From the NCBI GenBank assembly GCA_030427505.1, contig JAUICH010000005.1:124001-188000 (forward strand): a stretch of DNA of 64,000 bases, written 5' to 3'. The notes under the pieces are model-generated. The model made no database searches. It had not been told where the DNA came from and saw nothing but the letters and a program-made list of their open reading frames with translations. Origin of the DNA: Verrucomicrobiia bacterium. GTDB taxonomy: Bacteria > Verrucomicrobiota > Verrucomicrobiia > Verrucomicrobiales > DEV007. Below, one piece after another: positions 39,225-47,842 of this stretch. Both the position numbers and the translations under genes were made by a program. Position 1 is the stretch's first letter. Every line of letters starts with the position of its first letter.

Positions 39225-39748
39225 CCCTTCGTCAACAAGGAAAGTTCCGCCGCCTGGTGGATGCCGCGTGGAAGGCCCACGCGGGCCGTCACCAGGGCCT
39301 GAACGCGGACTGGCGGGCCGACCACCCGAAACGCGACGCCTGGTATCGGCAAGAGCTGAGGGCCGCCACGGGCCTCCACGCGGACCGGGACCTCCTCCGG
39401 GCCTGCCGCCTGCGGGTCCCGGAGGAAAAGTCCTCCACGACGGATTGCAACCAGTGGGAGGACTTCAATCGCCTCATGGCCCACTTTGAGGCCCTGGTCA
39501 TGGGCGGTTCCATCTACTGGCAAATGCGCCTCCAGAACGGTCCCCGGGACTACGTGATCGCCGCCGTGAGAAAGGCGGTGCCGGAGGTGCTCGGGACCGA
39601 GTCCTGGCTGGAGCCCCTCTACCTGGAGGTGATCGCCCAGAAAACCCTAAAGTTGCCCGTCCGGCCCCGGCTGTGGTATCTAAGCAAAGACCAGCTCCGG
39701 AATGTGGTCATCACGATGACGAACTATGCGCGACGGGCTTACCGATGA
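39215..39748 (+). CDS. Early phage protein of unknown function
   Basis: 177 residues from the Met at 39215 (MSLTLRQQGKFRRLVDAAWKAHAGRH). Basic N terminus, then LMAHFEALVMGGSIYWQMRL and a C-terminal segment LWYLSKDQLRNVVITMTNYARRAYR. The position and the helical basic character are like the gp16-type regulators of Mu-like phages, but I cannot confirm that. Confidence 0.45.
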   Translation: MSLTLRQQGKFRRLVDAAWKAHAGRHQGLNADWRADHPKRDAWYRQELRAATGLHADRDLLRACRLRVPEEKSSTTDCNQWEDFNRLMAHFEALVMGGSIYWQMRLQNGPRDYVIAAVRKAVPEVLGTESWLEPLYLEVIAQKTLKLPVRPRLWYLSKDQLRNVVITMTNYARRAYR

Positions 39749-39990
39749 TTGAGACGAAACTAGACCTAGCAGCCGGAGCCAAGCTCGTGTCGGAGGCTTT
39801 CAAGAGGGGCGAATTTGACGAGTCAAGAGGGGCGGGAATGATCTCGACCCAGGTGCATTATTTGACCCTCTTTTGGATTCGCCCCTCGGCACCGGTGGGT
39901 AGTCCAGACAGGTACGAACCCCTCACTCTTCTGGTGGAAAGACCTGAGTTTATTTGGGACAGAGAGGTTACCGAAAAACCGTCTACATGA
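39745..39990 (+). CDS. Short early phage protein
   Basis: 81 residues from the Met at 39745, coupled to the upstream stop (ATGA). MIETKLDLAAGAKLVSEAFKRGEF opening, beta-like middle. Next start overlaps its own stop (ATGA at 39987). Unknown. Confidence 0.45.
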   Translation: MIETKLDLAAGAKLVSEAFKRGEFDESRGAGMISTQVHYLTLFWIRPSAPVGSPDRYEPLTLLVERPEFIWDREVTEKPST

Positions 39991-40346
39991 GCATGTATAT
40001 CAAATACGACGAATCCAAATTTCGGAACTTGCGAGGGTTTTTCCTCAACGTGGGCCAGGTGAGGGCTCAGTCTGGAAAACTGCACTCCAGCGGGCCTCTT
40101 GAGATCGAGCGCGCCGCCGATGGGCGGAAAATCATCCTGACCCTCTCTCATTCGATTTCGGCGCGGAGCGGGAGGGGAACGGGCCGATGGCGTGTTACCC
40201 GGATTTTTGACGCGGAGGATGTCGGCGCAAACGTCTCCAGCCAGGAACCTTTCCTCCTTTTTATCGCAGTGAGGGGGTTGGACGAAGAGCTAAAGAGTGC
40301 CGAGCTGGAGTTTCGGAACTTGGAGAAAATATCCAACTTAGAATGA
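39987..40346 (+). CDS. Last early gene before the prophage right end
   Basis: 119 residues from the Met at 39987 (MSMYIKYDESKFRNLRGFFLNVGQV). Beta-rich with a helical C terminus (LDEELKSAELEFRNLEKISNLE). No family recognised. Only end sites lie beyond it. Confidence 0.45.
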   Translation: MSMYIKYDESKFRNLRGFFLNVGQVRAQSGKLHSSGPLEIERAADGRKIILTLSHSISARSGRGTGRWRVTRIFDAEDVGANVSSQEPFLLFIAVRGLDEELKSAELEFRNLEKISNLE

Positions 40347-40417
40347 GTGAGCCAGAAAGGCGGACCGTGACGATTGCAGCTCCCATGCACGCCGCCCGCA
40401 TCCAACCGGCTGGACCG

Positions 40418-40563
40418 CTCTCAAACCGCCGCTAAAGCCCCGGCAAACCGCCCGGCACTCTCAAACCTCCGCGAACACCGCAACCGCTCAGAGCCCTATG
40501 TTCGCGCCAGTTCGCCCTCGTTCGCGCCAGTTCGCCCACTCTCAAACCTCTTTTCAGTTCTCA
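40418..40563. repeat. Prophage right terminus with three inverted transposase-binding-like sites
   Basis: The decamer CTCTCAAACC (inverse of the left GGTTTGAGAG) occurs at 40418-40427, 40458-40467 and 40539-40548, the last 15 bases from the terminal CA at 40562-40563. Between them an 18-bp direct repeat (GTTCGCGCCAGTTCGCCC) occupies 40500-40517 and 40520-40537. The left end has only two sites, an asymmetry also known from Mu. Confidence 0.75.
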
Positions 40564-41966
40564 CCGTGAGGGGTCTGACCACCCAGGAAAAGGAAATCTA
40601 TGCCTGGAGCCTGTTTCAAACCGGTCAGTACCAGCTGGCGGCGGCCCGGTTCGAGAATCTGTATTCGGAGTCATTGGACGAGAGGAGCGCGGAAGGCCTG
40701 TTCGCCGCTTACGCGAAGATGGAAAACTGGGAACATCTCGAACGGCTCACCCAACGCTATGACGGCCCTCTGACGGATCTGTACGACAAACACATGGGAG
40801 AGGTATCCTTTGACCAAGGACTCTACCGGACCGCCGCCAAGTACGATCCCGGCACCTATGGGGAACTGCAAAGCACTTACGAGAAACGCGGTTCTCTGGT
40901 TCTGGGGTTCAATTCGAAATCCGGCGAGACGGACTTGGACGAGTTCACCATGGAGACTCTGCCGGCGGTGGACCTGACCTTTCCCGTCGGCGAACTGAGC
41001 ACGGTCCGTCTCGAAGTGGCTTCCCGGAACTACGGACAGGGCCAGATCCGGCCCGGCGATGCGTTTGGCCGGGTGCCGAACCATGACGACCCGGAATTCA
41101 AACTGGACCCGCAGACCGACTACAGCGGACTGATCTCAGCCAAGTTGCGCTACGAACGGGAAGGACTGTATTCTCCCTATATCGAACTAGGCGCGCGCCA
41201 GGCCATCGAGGGCATTGAAGGGATCTTCTTCGGCGAAGCCGGGGTGAAGAGTCTGGGGAACGACTACCACTGGGATGTCGAAATTTATCGGGATCCCAAA
41301 GAAGAATCGGTCATTTCCGCCATTGGACAGCGGGACCCCTATACGGGAGACGTCTGGGGCGGGGTCACCGAAACCGGTATCCGCGGAGATTTTCTGCTGG
41401 AGTTCGATCACGACATTCTCTTCTACGGCAGAGCCAGCGCGGGCGCCCTGAGAGGCACTAACGTAGCCACCAACGAGCACTGGAGCGTGACGGGTGGCTT
41501 TAAGAAAGACTTCGACTTGGAAGGGTTTGAATACTTCAGCGCGGGCCCCGTGTTTTCCTACGACAGTTACTCGCGGAACCTGGGGCAGTACACCTTTGGG
41601 CACGGCGGATACTTCAGCCCGCAGAGCCTGCTGCAAGCCACGCTGGGAGTGGATTTCCTGACTAAGGAAGGCCGCGAGTTTCTCTTTAAGGGCGGGCTGG
41701 GCGCAGGGGTTCAGCAGAACACTCAAGACGAAGCCCCCTATTTTCCGGAGGGGAACGACGGGCGCTACTATGAGGTGGATGACGGCAGCTCCGGTATTTT
41801 CTATATCAATCTGTCCGGCGTGCATCAGCTGACCGATATGTTCAACCTGGGCACCGGACTCTCCTACGCGGTGACGCCGGACTACAACGAATTCAGCGCG
41901 ATCTTTTACGTGTCTCTCCGCTTCGATTCCGTGAAGGGACTCTGGGCGCACGATCTGCTTTATTGA
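40564..41966 (+). pseudogene. bcsC: Truncated bcsC, cellulose-synthase outer-membrane component
   Basis: The frame is open from phage DNA into host DNA. After one or two TPR-like helices (IYAWSLFQTGQYQLAAARFENLY) the C terminus is a BcsC-type outer-membrane barrel with AIGQRDPYTGDVWGGVTETG, YTFGHGGYFSPQSLLQATLGVDF and DEAPYFPEGNDG. BcsC normally has a signal peptide and a long TPR periplasmic part; these are missing, and no such fragment lies on the left flank. The prophage end therefore decapitates the gene. It may be unexpressed or read as a phage-host chimera from 40374. Confidence 0.8.
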
Positions 41967-42286
41967 AGGCGGGAGGTTTCCGCCTTCCGCCGTTGCGCCT
42001 CTTCTGATTTCTCTTTCCCTAACAAAAGCAAAGGAAAGGCTTCCAAAAGCGAGGAGAGGGTTGCCGTGAACAGGGCGATGGAGAGCAGAGTGGCGGGTAT
42101 TACCAGCACGGTTTTCACGTCCTCTGAAACAGAGGGATCTTGGTCGAAGATGAGTTTACAAACGCCGCCCGCCAGCCAGACGGGAATTATGGCCAGGGAA
42201 GAGACGACGACGGCGACTAAAGCCAAGAACCAGAGCTTCACACTTTGGAGAAGCCAGTGTAGCCACCAGTGGAGAAACCTGAACAT
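41960..42286 (-). CDS. Small two-helix membrane protein
   Basis: 108 residues: two hydrophobic segments (LWFLALVAVVVSSLAIIPVWLAGG and VLVIPATLLSIALFTATLSSLLEAF), then a charged C terminus (KEKSEEAQRRKAET). No family recognised. Its 3' end overlaps the end of the truncated bcsC on the other strand by seven bases. Confidence 0.5.
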   Translation of the reverse strand: MFRFLHWWLHWLLQSVKLWFLALVAVVVSSLAIIPVWLAGGVCKLIFDQDPSVSEDVKTVLVIPATLLSIALFTATLSSLLEAFPLLLLGKEKSEEAQRRKAETSRLQ

Positions 42287-42364
42287 TACGTGGATTCTTG
42301 GCCGGGGGATTCAGACATGGACGACGCACGGAGCCCTGACAGAAAAGAGACCCCGGAAGAAGGC

Positions 42365-43423
42365 TTAGTTCCCAGGTATCTTTCCGCTGACGGGTGCCGA
42401 GACCGGTTCCGGACCGCGCCAGATCTTTTCCAGTAGGGCAAACATGACTGGGTCTTGTGTCTTCAGTTCCTCGCGGTTGAAAGGGAAGAAATCATTCTTC
42501 AAGAAGTAAGCTTCGGTGGACTCGGCGAAGTATTCCTTGTGATTGGTCAGGGCGTAAGAGCGGTCCCGGACGATCTTTTCGCCGGTGTAGCGGTCCACGT
42601 TTTCGTAGAGGCCGGATTCGCTGGCCCGGTTGAAGGCGGCGATGATCTCGGGATTGTCGAATCCCAGGACCTGATCGTGGTAGGCGTGGGCCAGTTCGTG
42701 GAGAATCAAGGCCGGCATGCGGCGGTTTTCGAAGGGGAAGATGGAAACATTCGTTAGCTCGACGGCTTTGGCCATGGCGGGGTTCCGGCCGCTGTCTTTC
42801 AGCCACTGGATATTGGGGTGGTAGGCCGCGCCGGGGCGCTTGTCCTTAGGTGGTGGATTGATCCATACCGGAACTTCGCGGAGGCGGGAGACAATGTTCG
42901 CGGGCAGGGTTTCGATCACTCGTTCAAACTGGCCTTCGAGCAATTCCAGCGCCCGAGTGAGGGCTTCTTTTTGGTTGTCATATAGAGTCTCATTGATGTG
43001 CAGGCTCCAGCCCAGCATTTCCATTTCCCGGTAGCGTGCGATGTAGACCGGGCCGCCTTCGGAAGGCGGATAGAGTACTTGGCGAAAGCCCGAAGTCTGA
43101 CCTTCAAAGAAAAAGGGATGAGCGGTAAACGTGTCCTGTCCGATCGCCTCTCCGGGCTGCAAGTTGCCCACGGCTCTGAGACCGCCCTCGTAGTTGATCC
43201 ACGAAATAGCCAGCGGTTCGTCCAGACCATTCACAAACTGAACCGTGACCCTTTCACCATCGGATGTGGAGTGATAATTCGCGGGGTCTGTTTCAGGGCT
43301 GTTCTCCCGTCCAGCCGGAGCGCCGTTTACATGGGAAACGTTTCCCCAGGTGAGTAGCCCGAACAGGAATACCAGGGCTCCGAGCCGAAGGGCCCGGTTC
43401 CGTGGGAGCGCCGGAAATTTCAT
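42365..43423 (-). CDS. Secreted VHL-beta-domain + HExxH metallopeptidase
   Basis: 352 residues. A signal peptide (LRLGALVFLFGLLTWGNVSHVNG) is followed at residues ~55-105 by a pVHL-beta-like domain (VTVQFVNGLDEPLAISWINYEG...GEAIGQDTFTAHPFFF). The C-terminal half is a zinc peptidase: HELAHAYHD gives HExxH, and a downstream NHKEYFAESTEAYF supplies the probable third ligand Glu. The combination is typical of secreted bacterial proteins of unknown substrate. The gene stands alone between a membrane protein and treZ. Confidence 0.75.
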   Translation of the reverse strand: MKFPALPRNRALRLGALVFLFGLLTWGNVSHVNGAPAGRENSPETDPANYHSTSDGERVTVQFVNGLDEPLAISWINYEGGLRAVGNLQPGEAIGQDTFTAHPFFFEGQTSGFRQVLYPPSEGGPVYIARYREMEMLGWSLHINETLYDNQKEALTRALELLEGQFERVIETLPANIVSRLREVPVWINPPPKDKRPGAAYHPNIQWLKDSGRNPAMAKAVELTNVSIFPFENRRMPALILHELAHAYHDQVLGFDNPEIIAAFNRASESGLYENVDRYTGEKIVRDRSYALTNHKEYFAESTEAYFLKNDFFPFNREELKTQDPVMFALLEKIWRGPEPVSAPVSGKIPGN

Positions 43424-43661
43424 GGTCGAACGATAAAGGGCCCGCCATCAGGCTGTCACGATGAATCCAAGGCCCAAGTGATCTTCCAGGTTTCTCTGTT
43501 GCGGAGAATTTTCTTGTGGGAGGGCGTCACGGTATGTGTCCACTTTCGCTTTTTTCTGTGGCTACCGGTGGGCAATGAGTGGACTCAGTGCTCGAAAACG
43601 CCAAGGGTGCTTTTACCTGGAAAGAAACTTGCGGCTGGCGAACGAAAGAGACTCTACTTCC

Positions 43662-45536
43662 ATGAACGCTTCGGTTCCTCATCCTGACTATCCCCAAACC
43701 GTGGGGGCCCTTCTTCAACCGGATGACCAGTGCCGGTTTCTCGTCTGGGCTCCGCGGACGAAGACGCTGGAACTCGTCCTGCCCGGTTCGCCGGAGAGGG
43801 TCTTGCCCATGGAGGCCCGGGAGAGAGGCTACCACGAACTCGTGGTGACGGGTCTCGCGGGCGGGACGCCCTATTTCTACCGTATCGACGGAGAACGGGA
43901 CCGTCCGGACCCCGCCTCACGCTTTCAGCCGGAGGGAGTGCATGGGCCCTCAGCCGTGGTCGACTCGCGGTTTGATTGGACGGATGAGGGTTGGTACGGC
44001 GTGCCGCTGCACCAGTACGTGATCTATGAGCTGCACCCGGGGACGTTTTCCCGGGAAGGCACGCTGGAGGCGATTATTCCGCATCTGAAGAACTTGAGGG
44101 AATTGGGCGTTACCGCCGTGGAGTTGATGCCGCTTTCGCAGTTTCCGGGGGACCGGAACTGGGGCTACGACGGGGTTCATCCTTTCTCCGTGCAGAATAC
44201 CTACGGCGGCCCGGAAAGCCTGCGGCGGCTGGTGGACGCGGCTCACGCGGAGGGGTTGGCGGTGGTGTTGGACGTGGTCTACAACCACCTGGGTCCGGAG
44301 GGAAATTACCTCGCGGAGTTTGCGCACTATTTCACGGACAAATATGACACGCCCTGGGGCCAGGCGCTGAATTTCGACGACCGGGACAGTGACGAGGTTA
44401 GGCGGTATTTCATCGAGAACGCCCTCTATTGGATCCAGGACTTCCACATCGATGCGCTGCGGCTTGATGCGGTGCATTCGATTTTCGATTTATCAGCGCA
44501 TCCCTTTTTGCTGGAGCTTTCGGACGCCGTGCGGCTGGAAGGCGAGCGCCTGAATCGGCACGTCTATACGATCGCGGAAAGCGCGCTGAACGACCCGCGG
44601 ATGATCACGCCAAAGGCGCAGGGAGGCTATGGGTTGGACACCCAGTGGTCGGACGACATGCATCACGCCATCCGCTCCACCATTACGGGGGAGCAGGCAG
44701 GCTACTATGAGGACTTCCGGGGTTTCGACGATATTGTGAAAGCCTGGCGGGATGGCTATGTGCTGACCGGCCGGTATTCCAAGGCGCATGGCCGGCGGCA
44801 CGGCGAATCGCCCCGTCACCTGGAGCCCTTTCGCCTGGTGGTCTACTGCCAGAACCATGACCAGGTGGGAAACCGGCTGAAAGGAGATCGCCTGCCAGAC
44901 TCGGTGGGCTTCGAAGGATTGAAACTCGCCGCCGCGTCCGTGACTCTCTCGCCCTATACGCCGATGCTTTTCATGGGCGAAGAGTATGGCGAAACGGCGC
45001 CGTTTCCCTATTTCGTCAGCCATTCCGATCCCGGCCTGGTGGAAGCGGTGCGGCGGGGCCGGAAAGAAGAGTTTGCCTCCTTTGGCTGGGAGGAAGAACC
45101 GCCCGATCCCCAGGCGGAAGAGACTTTCCTGAGTGCTAAGCTCAATCACGAATTGAAAGAGGAAGGCCGGCACCGGGTGCTCTGGACCTTTTACCAACGG
45201 CTCATCGAGCTACGCCGGACGTTGCCCGCCCTGGCCTTTCCTTCCCGCGAGCACATGGAGATTCAGGTCTTGGAGCCTGGTGAGGTTCTGTTTGTGCGCC
45301 GTTGGTCCGCCGGACAGGAAACCTGCACGATCTTTCACTACGGAAAGGAGGGCGTGAGCGTGAACGCGCCCCTGGCGGCGGGTCGGTGGGAGAAGCTGCT
45401 GGACTCCGCGGACCCTCAGTGGGACGGGCCGGGAGGTGGCGGGCCGGAAGTGGTGGAGTCTTCCGGCAAGGTGCCTCTGCCGCTGCCGCCTGAATCCGTT
45501 TCTCTCTACCGGCGGGTTTCTGGCGAAGGGGTTTGA
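43662..45536 (+). CDS. treZ: Malto-oligosyltrehalose trehalohydrolase TreZ
   Basis: 624 residues from the Met at 43662 (MNASVPHPDYPQTVGALLQ). An N-terminal CBM48-like beta domain, then the GH13 barrel. Catalytic residues are visible in LRLDAVHSIF (nucleophile D), YTIAES (acid E) and CQNHDQVGNR (third D); WGYDGVHPFS and DVVYNHLGPEGNY are family markers. TreZ releases trehalose from maltooligosyltrehalose. The partner TreY is not in this window, so the pathway is incomplete here. glgX lies 14 kb away. Confidence 0.9.
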   Translation: MNASVPHPDYPQTVGALLQPDDQCRFLVWAPRTKTLELVLPGSPERVLPMEARERGYHELVVTGLAGGTPYFYRIDGERDRPDPASRFQPEGVHGPSAVVDSRFDWTDEGWYGVPLHQYVIYELHPGTFSREGTLEAIIPHLKNLRELGVTAVELMPLSQFPGDRNWGYDGVHPFSVQNTYGGPESLRRLVDAAHAEGLAVVLDVVYNHLGPEGNYLAEFAHYFTDKYDTPWGQALNFDDRDSDEVRRYFIENALYWIQDFHIDALRLDAVHSIFDLSAHPFLLELSDAVRLEGERLNRHVYTIAESALNDPRMITPKAQGGYGLDTQWSDDMHHAIRSTITGEQAGYYEDFRGFDDIVKAWRDGYVLTGRYSKAHGRRHGESPRHLEPFRLVVYCQNHDQVGNRLKGDRLPDSVGFEGLKLAAASVTLSPYTPMLFMGEEYGETAPFPYFVSHSDPGLVEAVRRGRKEEFASFGWEEEPPDPQAEETFLSAKLNHELKEEGRHRVLWTFYQRLIELRRTLPALAFPSREHMEIQVLEPGEVLFVRRWSAGQETCTIFHYGKEGVSVNAPLAAGRWEKLLDSADPQWDGPGGGGPEVVESSGKVPLPLPPESVSLYRRVSGEGV

Positions 45537-45566
45537 GACTTCAGCGCAGCTCAAGACACCGTGCCG

Positions 45567-47618
45567 CTATTCCGTTACTTTCACCAGGGCCGCGCACCAG
45601 TCCGGCAGTTCGTAGCCTAGCCGTCTCTGGTCCGCGCCGAGGTATTCCTGCTTAACTCGAATAGTTCCCCTCACTACATAGATACCCGGCGCTACATCGG
45701 GTTCGACTTCTATGCGGAAGGGAAACCGGATGGCTTTGCCCGGCGGAATGGTGTCATACACGGATGGAATGATATCTTCAAAGACTGCCAGAGGCGAAAT
45801 TCCTTGGGGGTCGAATAATCCTGGTTCCACAATCCGGATTCCCTCGGGCATGGTCATCTCCACCGAAAATTCACGCTCCCCGGCAGAATGATTTCTTACT
45901 TTGAGGCTTAGCTCCGCCGTTTCCCCTGCTTTCACCTCTTGGCCATAGGGGAAGAACCAGGCCCACTGCTCGTCCACCGCGTAGCCCGCGGCGTCCCAAG
46001 GCACGAAGTCCGCGATCATCTGAATGCGTTCCCGGTAGCGGCCTTCCAGGTAGTCGAGCTCCTGTTCATTGAAACGGAACAGGTGAGGAATGTGCTGGTT
46101 CACCAGCCAGGTGCCTTTCGGCAATTCGTCCCGCACGATCTTGAAACACCTCAGGTACCCTTCATCCTCACCCGGAAGGTTCTGGTTCATGAGGCAGTAA
46201 TCGTCGATGCCTGAGGGCGAAAACGAATCGCCGATGAAAAAGACTGCCTCGTGATCCGGCCGCTCCACCAGCAGTCCGCCATGGTCGTACATCTGGCCTG
46301 GAAAATACCGGGCTGTCAGCTTGAACTCCCGCCACTGCCAGGTGTGCCCGTCTTCCAGGGCCACCATCTCTGGCACCGCGTTGGCCGTGAGATAGGGCGT
46401 GAAAAATTCCCTCGGCCGCGCCAGCCCGTCCGCTACTTCCCGGATGCCATAGACCGGGCAGCCAAAGGCCTCCTTCGCCTCCCGGACAAACTGGGTGTGG
46501 TCGTTGTGCAGATGCGTCACCCAGATGCCTTCGATGCCTTTCACCAGTCCCTGCGCTACCGCTTCTTGGAGTTGCGGCAGCGCCGCTTTCATTCCCACGT
46601 CCAAAACAAACCCATACCCGTCTTTGCTAACCAGTAGCTTCGTCGTGCCGATGTGCTGGCACCAGTCCGGAAGGTCGATGTGCTCACACAACGGCATCGA
46701 TTCCATATTCGCGCCCGGTCCCAGCACTTTCTCCAAGGAGGCGCGCATCCGCTCTTCGCCGAAGTACCAGTGCAGCGCATTGGTGGAGATGTAGTTCGCG
46801 TAGATCGCCTGGGCCCGCTCGATCGCTCGCGCGATATCTCCCGCCGGGTCCGTGATGAGCGGTCCCTGGCTGGGCACCAGCACGTCCGGCTTTGCCGCCG
46901 CCAGGCGCCGCAGACTGTCGATCCATGGCCCGAAGCGGCCCGCGTAGCCGTGGTAGCACCCCACCTTTGCCTCCGGCACGGCTTCTTGGAAACTGTAGAG
47001 GTCAAACACCCGGCCCCCTTCCCAGAGCAGGTTTCCCGTGAAAGCCACCCGCTTCCCGCCGATTTCCGCCAGGTAGGTCACGCCATCCCGGGTCACGCCC
47101 GGCGTTTCCATGACCGTGAAGCTAAGCCCAGAAACTTCCACCACGTCCCCCTCCTTCACATAACGGTCCGCTGGCAACGACGAGGTGGGCCATTGCGTGA
47201 CCTGCTGATCCTTGTAGTCAAAGCGCGCTGTCCACCAATCCGTCCACCGTTGCTCCGCGCCTTCCAGGAACTCCCGCGATCTTTCTGGAGCCACCAGGAG
47301 CCGGGATTCAGCCTCATCCGTGGGAAACGAACGGCGGGCGGCTTCCACCACGTCTCTGCGCCCGTGCGTCATCAGCAAAGCCTCGGGTATCACCGGGTCC
47401 CAGATCATCCCAGCAGGCATGCCGTAGACGACAACCCAGCCTTCGCCAGCCCGGATTTTGACCGCGTTTTCCCCTCCGTCCAGAAATTGGATCTCTTCCG
47501 GCAAAGCCGACTCTGGTGGCGTTTCCTGTGCATTTATTCCGGTGGTTGTGGTGAGGGTCGTCCAAACCACCAGCACACGAAGCCAGGACGGTAACCGGGA
47601 AAAGGGGAAATCAGTCAT
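45567..47618 (-). CDS. Secreted tandem metallo-beta-lactamase-fold protein
   Basis: 683 residues with a signal peptide (WLRVLVVWTTLTTTTGINA). Two MBL-like domains follow. The first (GWVVVYGMPAGM ... MTHGRRD) has lost the HxHxDH motif. The second (FVLDVGMKA ... VTHLHNDHTQF) keeps THLHNDH with later YDHGGLLV and FFIGDSFSP, so it likely binds zinc. The C-terminal ~150 residues are a CARDB-like beta sandwich (AELSLKVRNHSAGEREFSVEMTMP). Substrate unknown. Divergent from nifJ; control is not visible. Confidence 0.65.
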   Translation of the reverse strand: MTDFPFSRLPSWLRVLVVWTTLTTTTGINAQETPPESALPEEIQFLDGGENAVKIRAGEGWVVVYGMPAGMIWDPVIPEALLMTHGRRDVVEAARRSFPTDEAESRLLVAPERSREFLEGAEQRWTDWWTARFDYKDQQVTQWPTSSLPADRYVKEGDVVEVSGLSFTVMETPGVTRDGVTYLAEIGGKRVAFTGNLLWEGGRVFDLYSFQEAVPEAKVGCYHGYAGRFGPWIDSLRRLAAAKPDVLVPSQGPLITDPAGDIARAIERAQAIYANYISTNALHWYFGEERMRASLEKVLGPGANMESMPLCEHIDLPDWCQHIGTTKLLVSKDGYGFVLDVGMKAALPQLQEAVAQGLVKGIEGIWVTHLHNDHTQFVREAKEAFGCPVYGIREVADGLARPREFFTPYLTANAVPEMVALEDGHTWQWREFKLTARYFPGQMYDHGGLLVERPDHEAVFFIGDSFSPSGIDDYCLMNQNLPGEDEGYLRCFKIVRDELPKGTWLVNQHIPHLFRFNEQELDYLEGRYRERIQMIADFVPWDAAGYAVDEQWAWFFPYGQEVKAGETAELSLKVRNHSAGEREFSVEMTMPEGIRIVEPGLFDPQGISPLAVFEDIIPSVYDTIPPGKAIRFPFRIEVEPDVAPGIYVVRGTIRVKQEYLGADQRRLGYELPDWCAALVKVTE

Positions 47619-47842
47619 TGCTCAGTAATCTCAGGGGTTGCTACCGAAGCTAACAACTTCGCCCAGAAGAACAAGGCCAGCCGTCGATCGGGGGAGGACC
47701 GAAATGAGAAGCGAAGTGAGCAGTGTGAAGGTTGGCTGATTTTCATAACCTCCAAATAATCAAAGAAATGACGGCAATATCGGACCGCGGTTAGCCAAGG
47801 GACGCGGAGCGTACCGCCCTGGTTTTGGGTAAATTTTCCCTG

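Larger units (their letters stand above)
4382..40563. mobile_element. Transposable (Mu/B3-like) prophage, 36.2 kb
   Basis: Boundaries come from the sequence. The left end reads TGTATCCGGAAAAAT then GGTTTGAGAG. The right end, read inward on the minus strand, is TGAGAACTGAAAAGA then GGTTTGAGAG. Both have terminal TG, identical 15-nt spacing and the same motif. Inside are a MuA-like transposase, a MuB-like ATPase, terminase, portal, capsid, tail, lysis and repressor genes, so the phage looks intact. There is no tyrosine or serine integrase, which fits integration by transposition. Late genes point left and early genes right. The flanking pentamers (TCGAA, CCGTG) differ, unlike a simple Mu-type insertion. 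Confidence 0.85.

Noticed and set aside
40374..40563. Independent phage gene at the right end
   Set aside because: The open codons cover the end-binding sites and an 18-bp direct repeat, with no known family. More likely an accidental read-in to truncated bcsC.
4382..40563. Integrase-type prophage with attL/attR
   Set aside because: No tyrosine or serine recombinase and no core duplication. The ends and genes indicate transposition.
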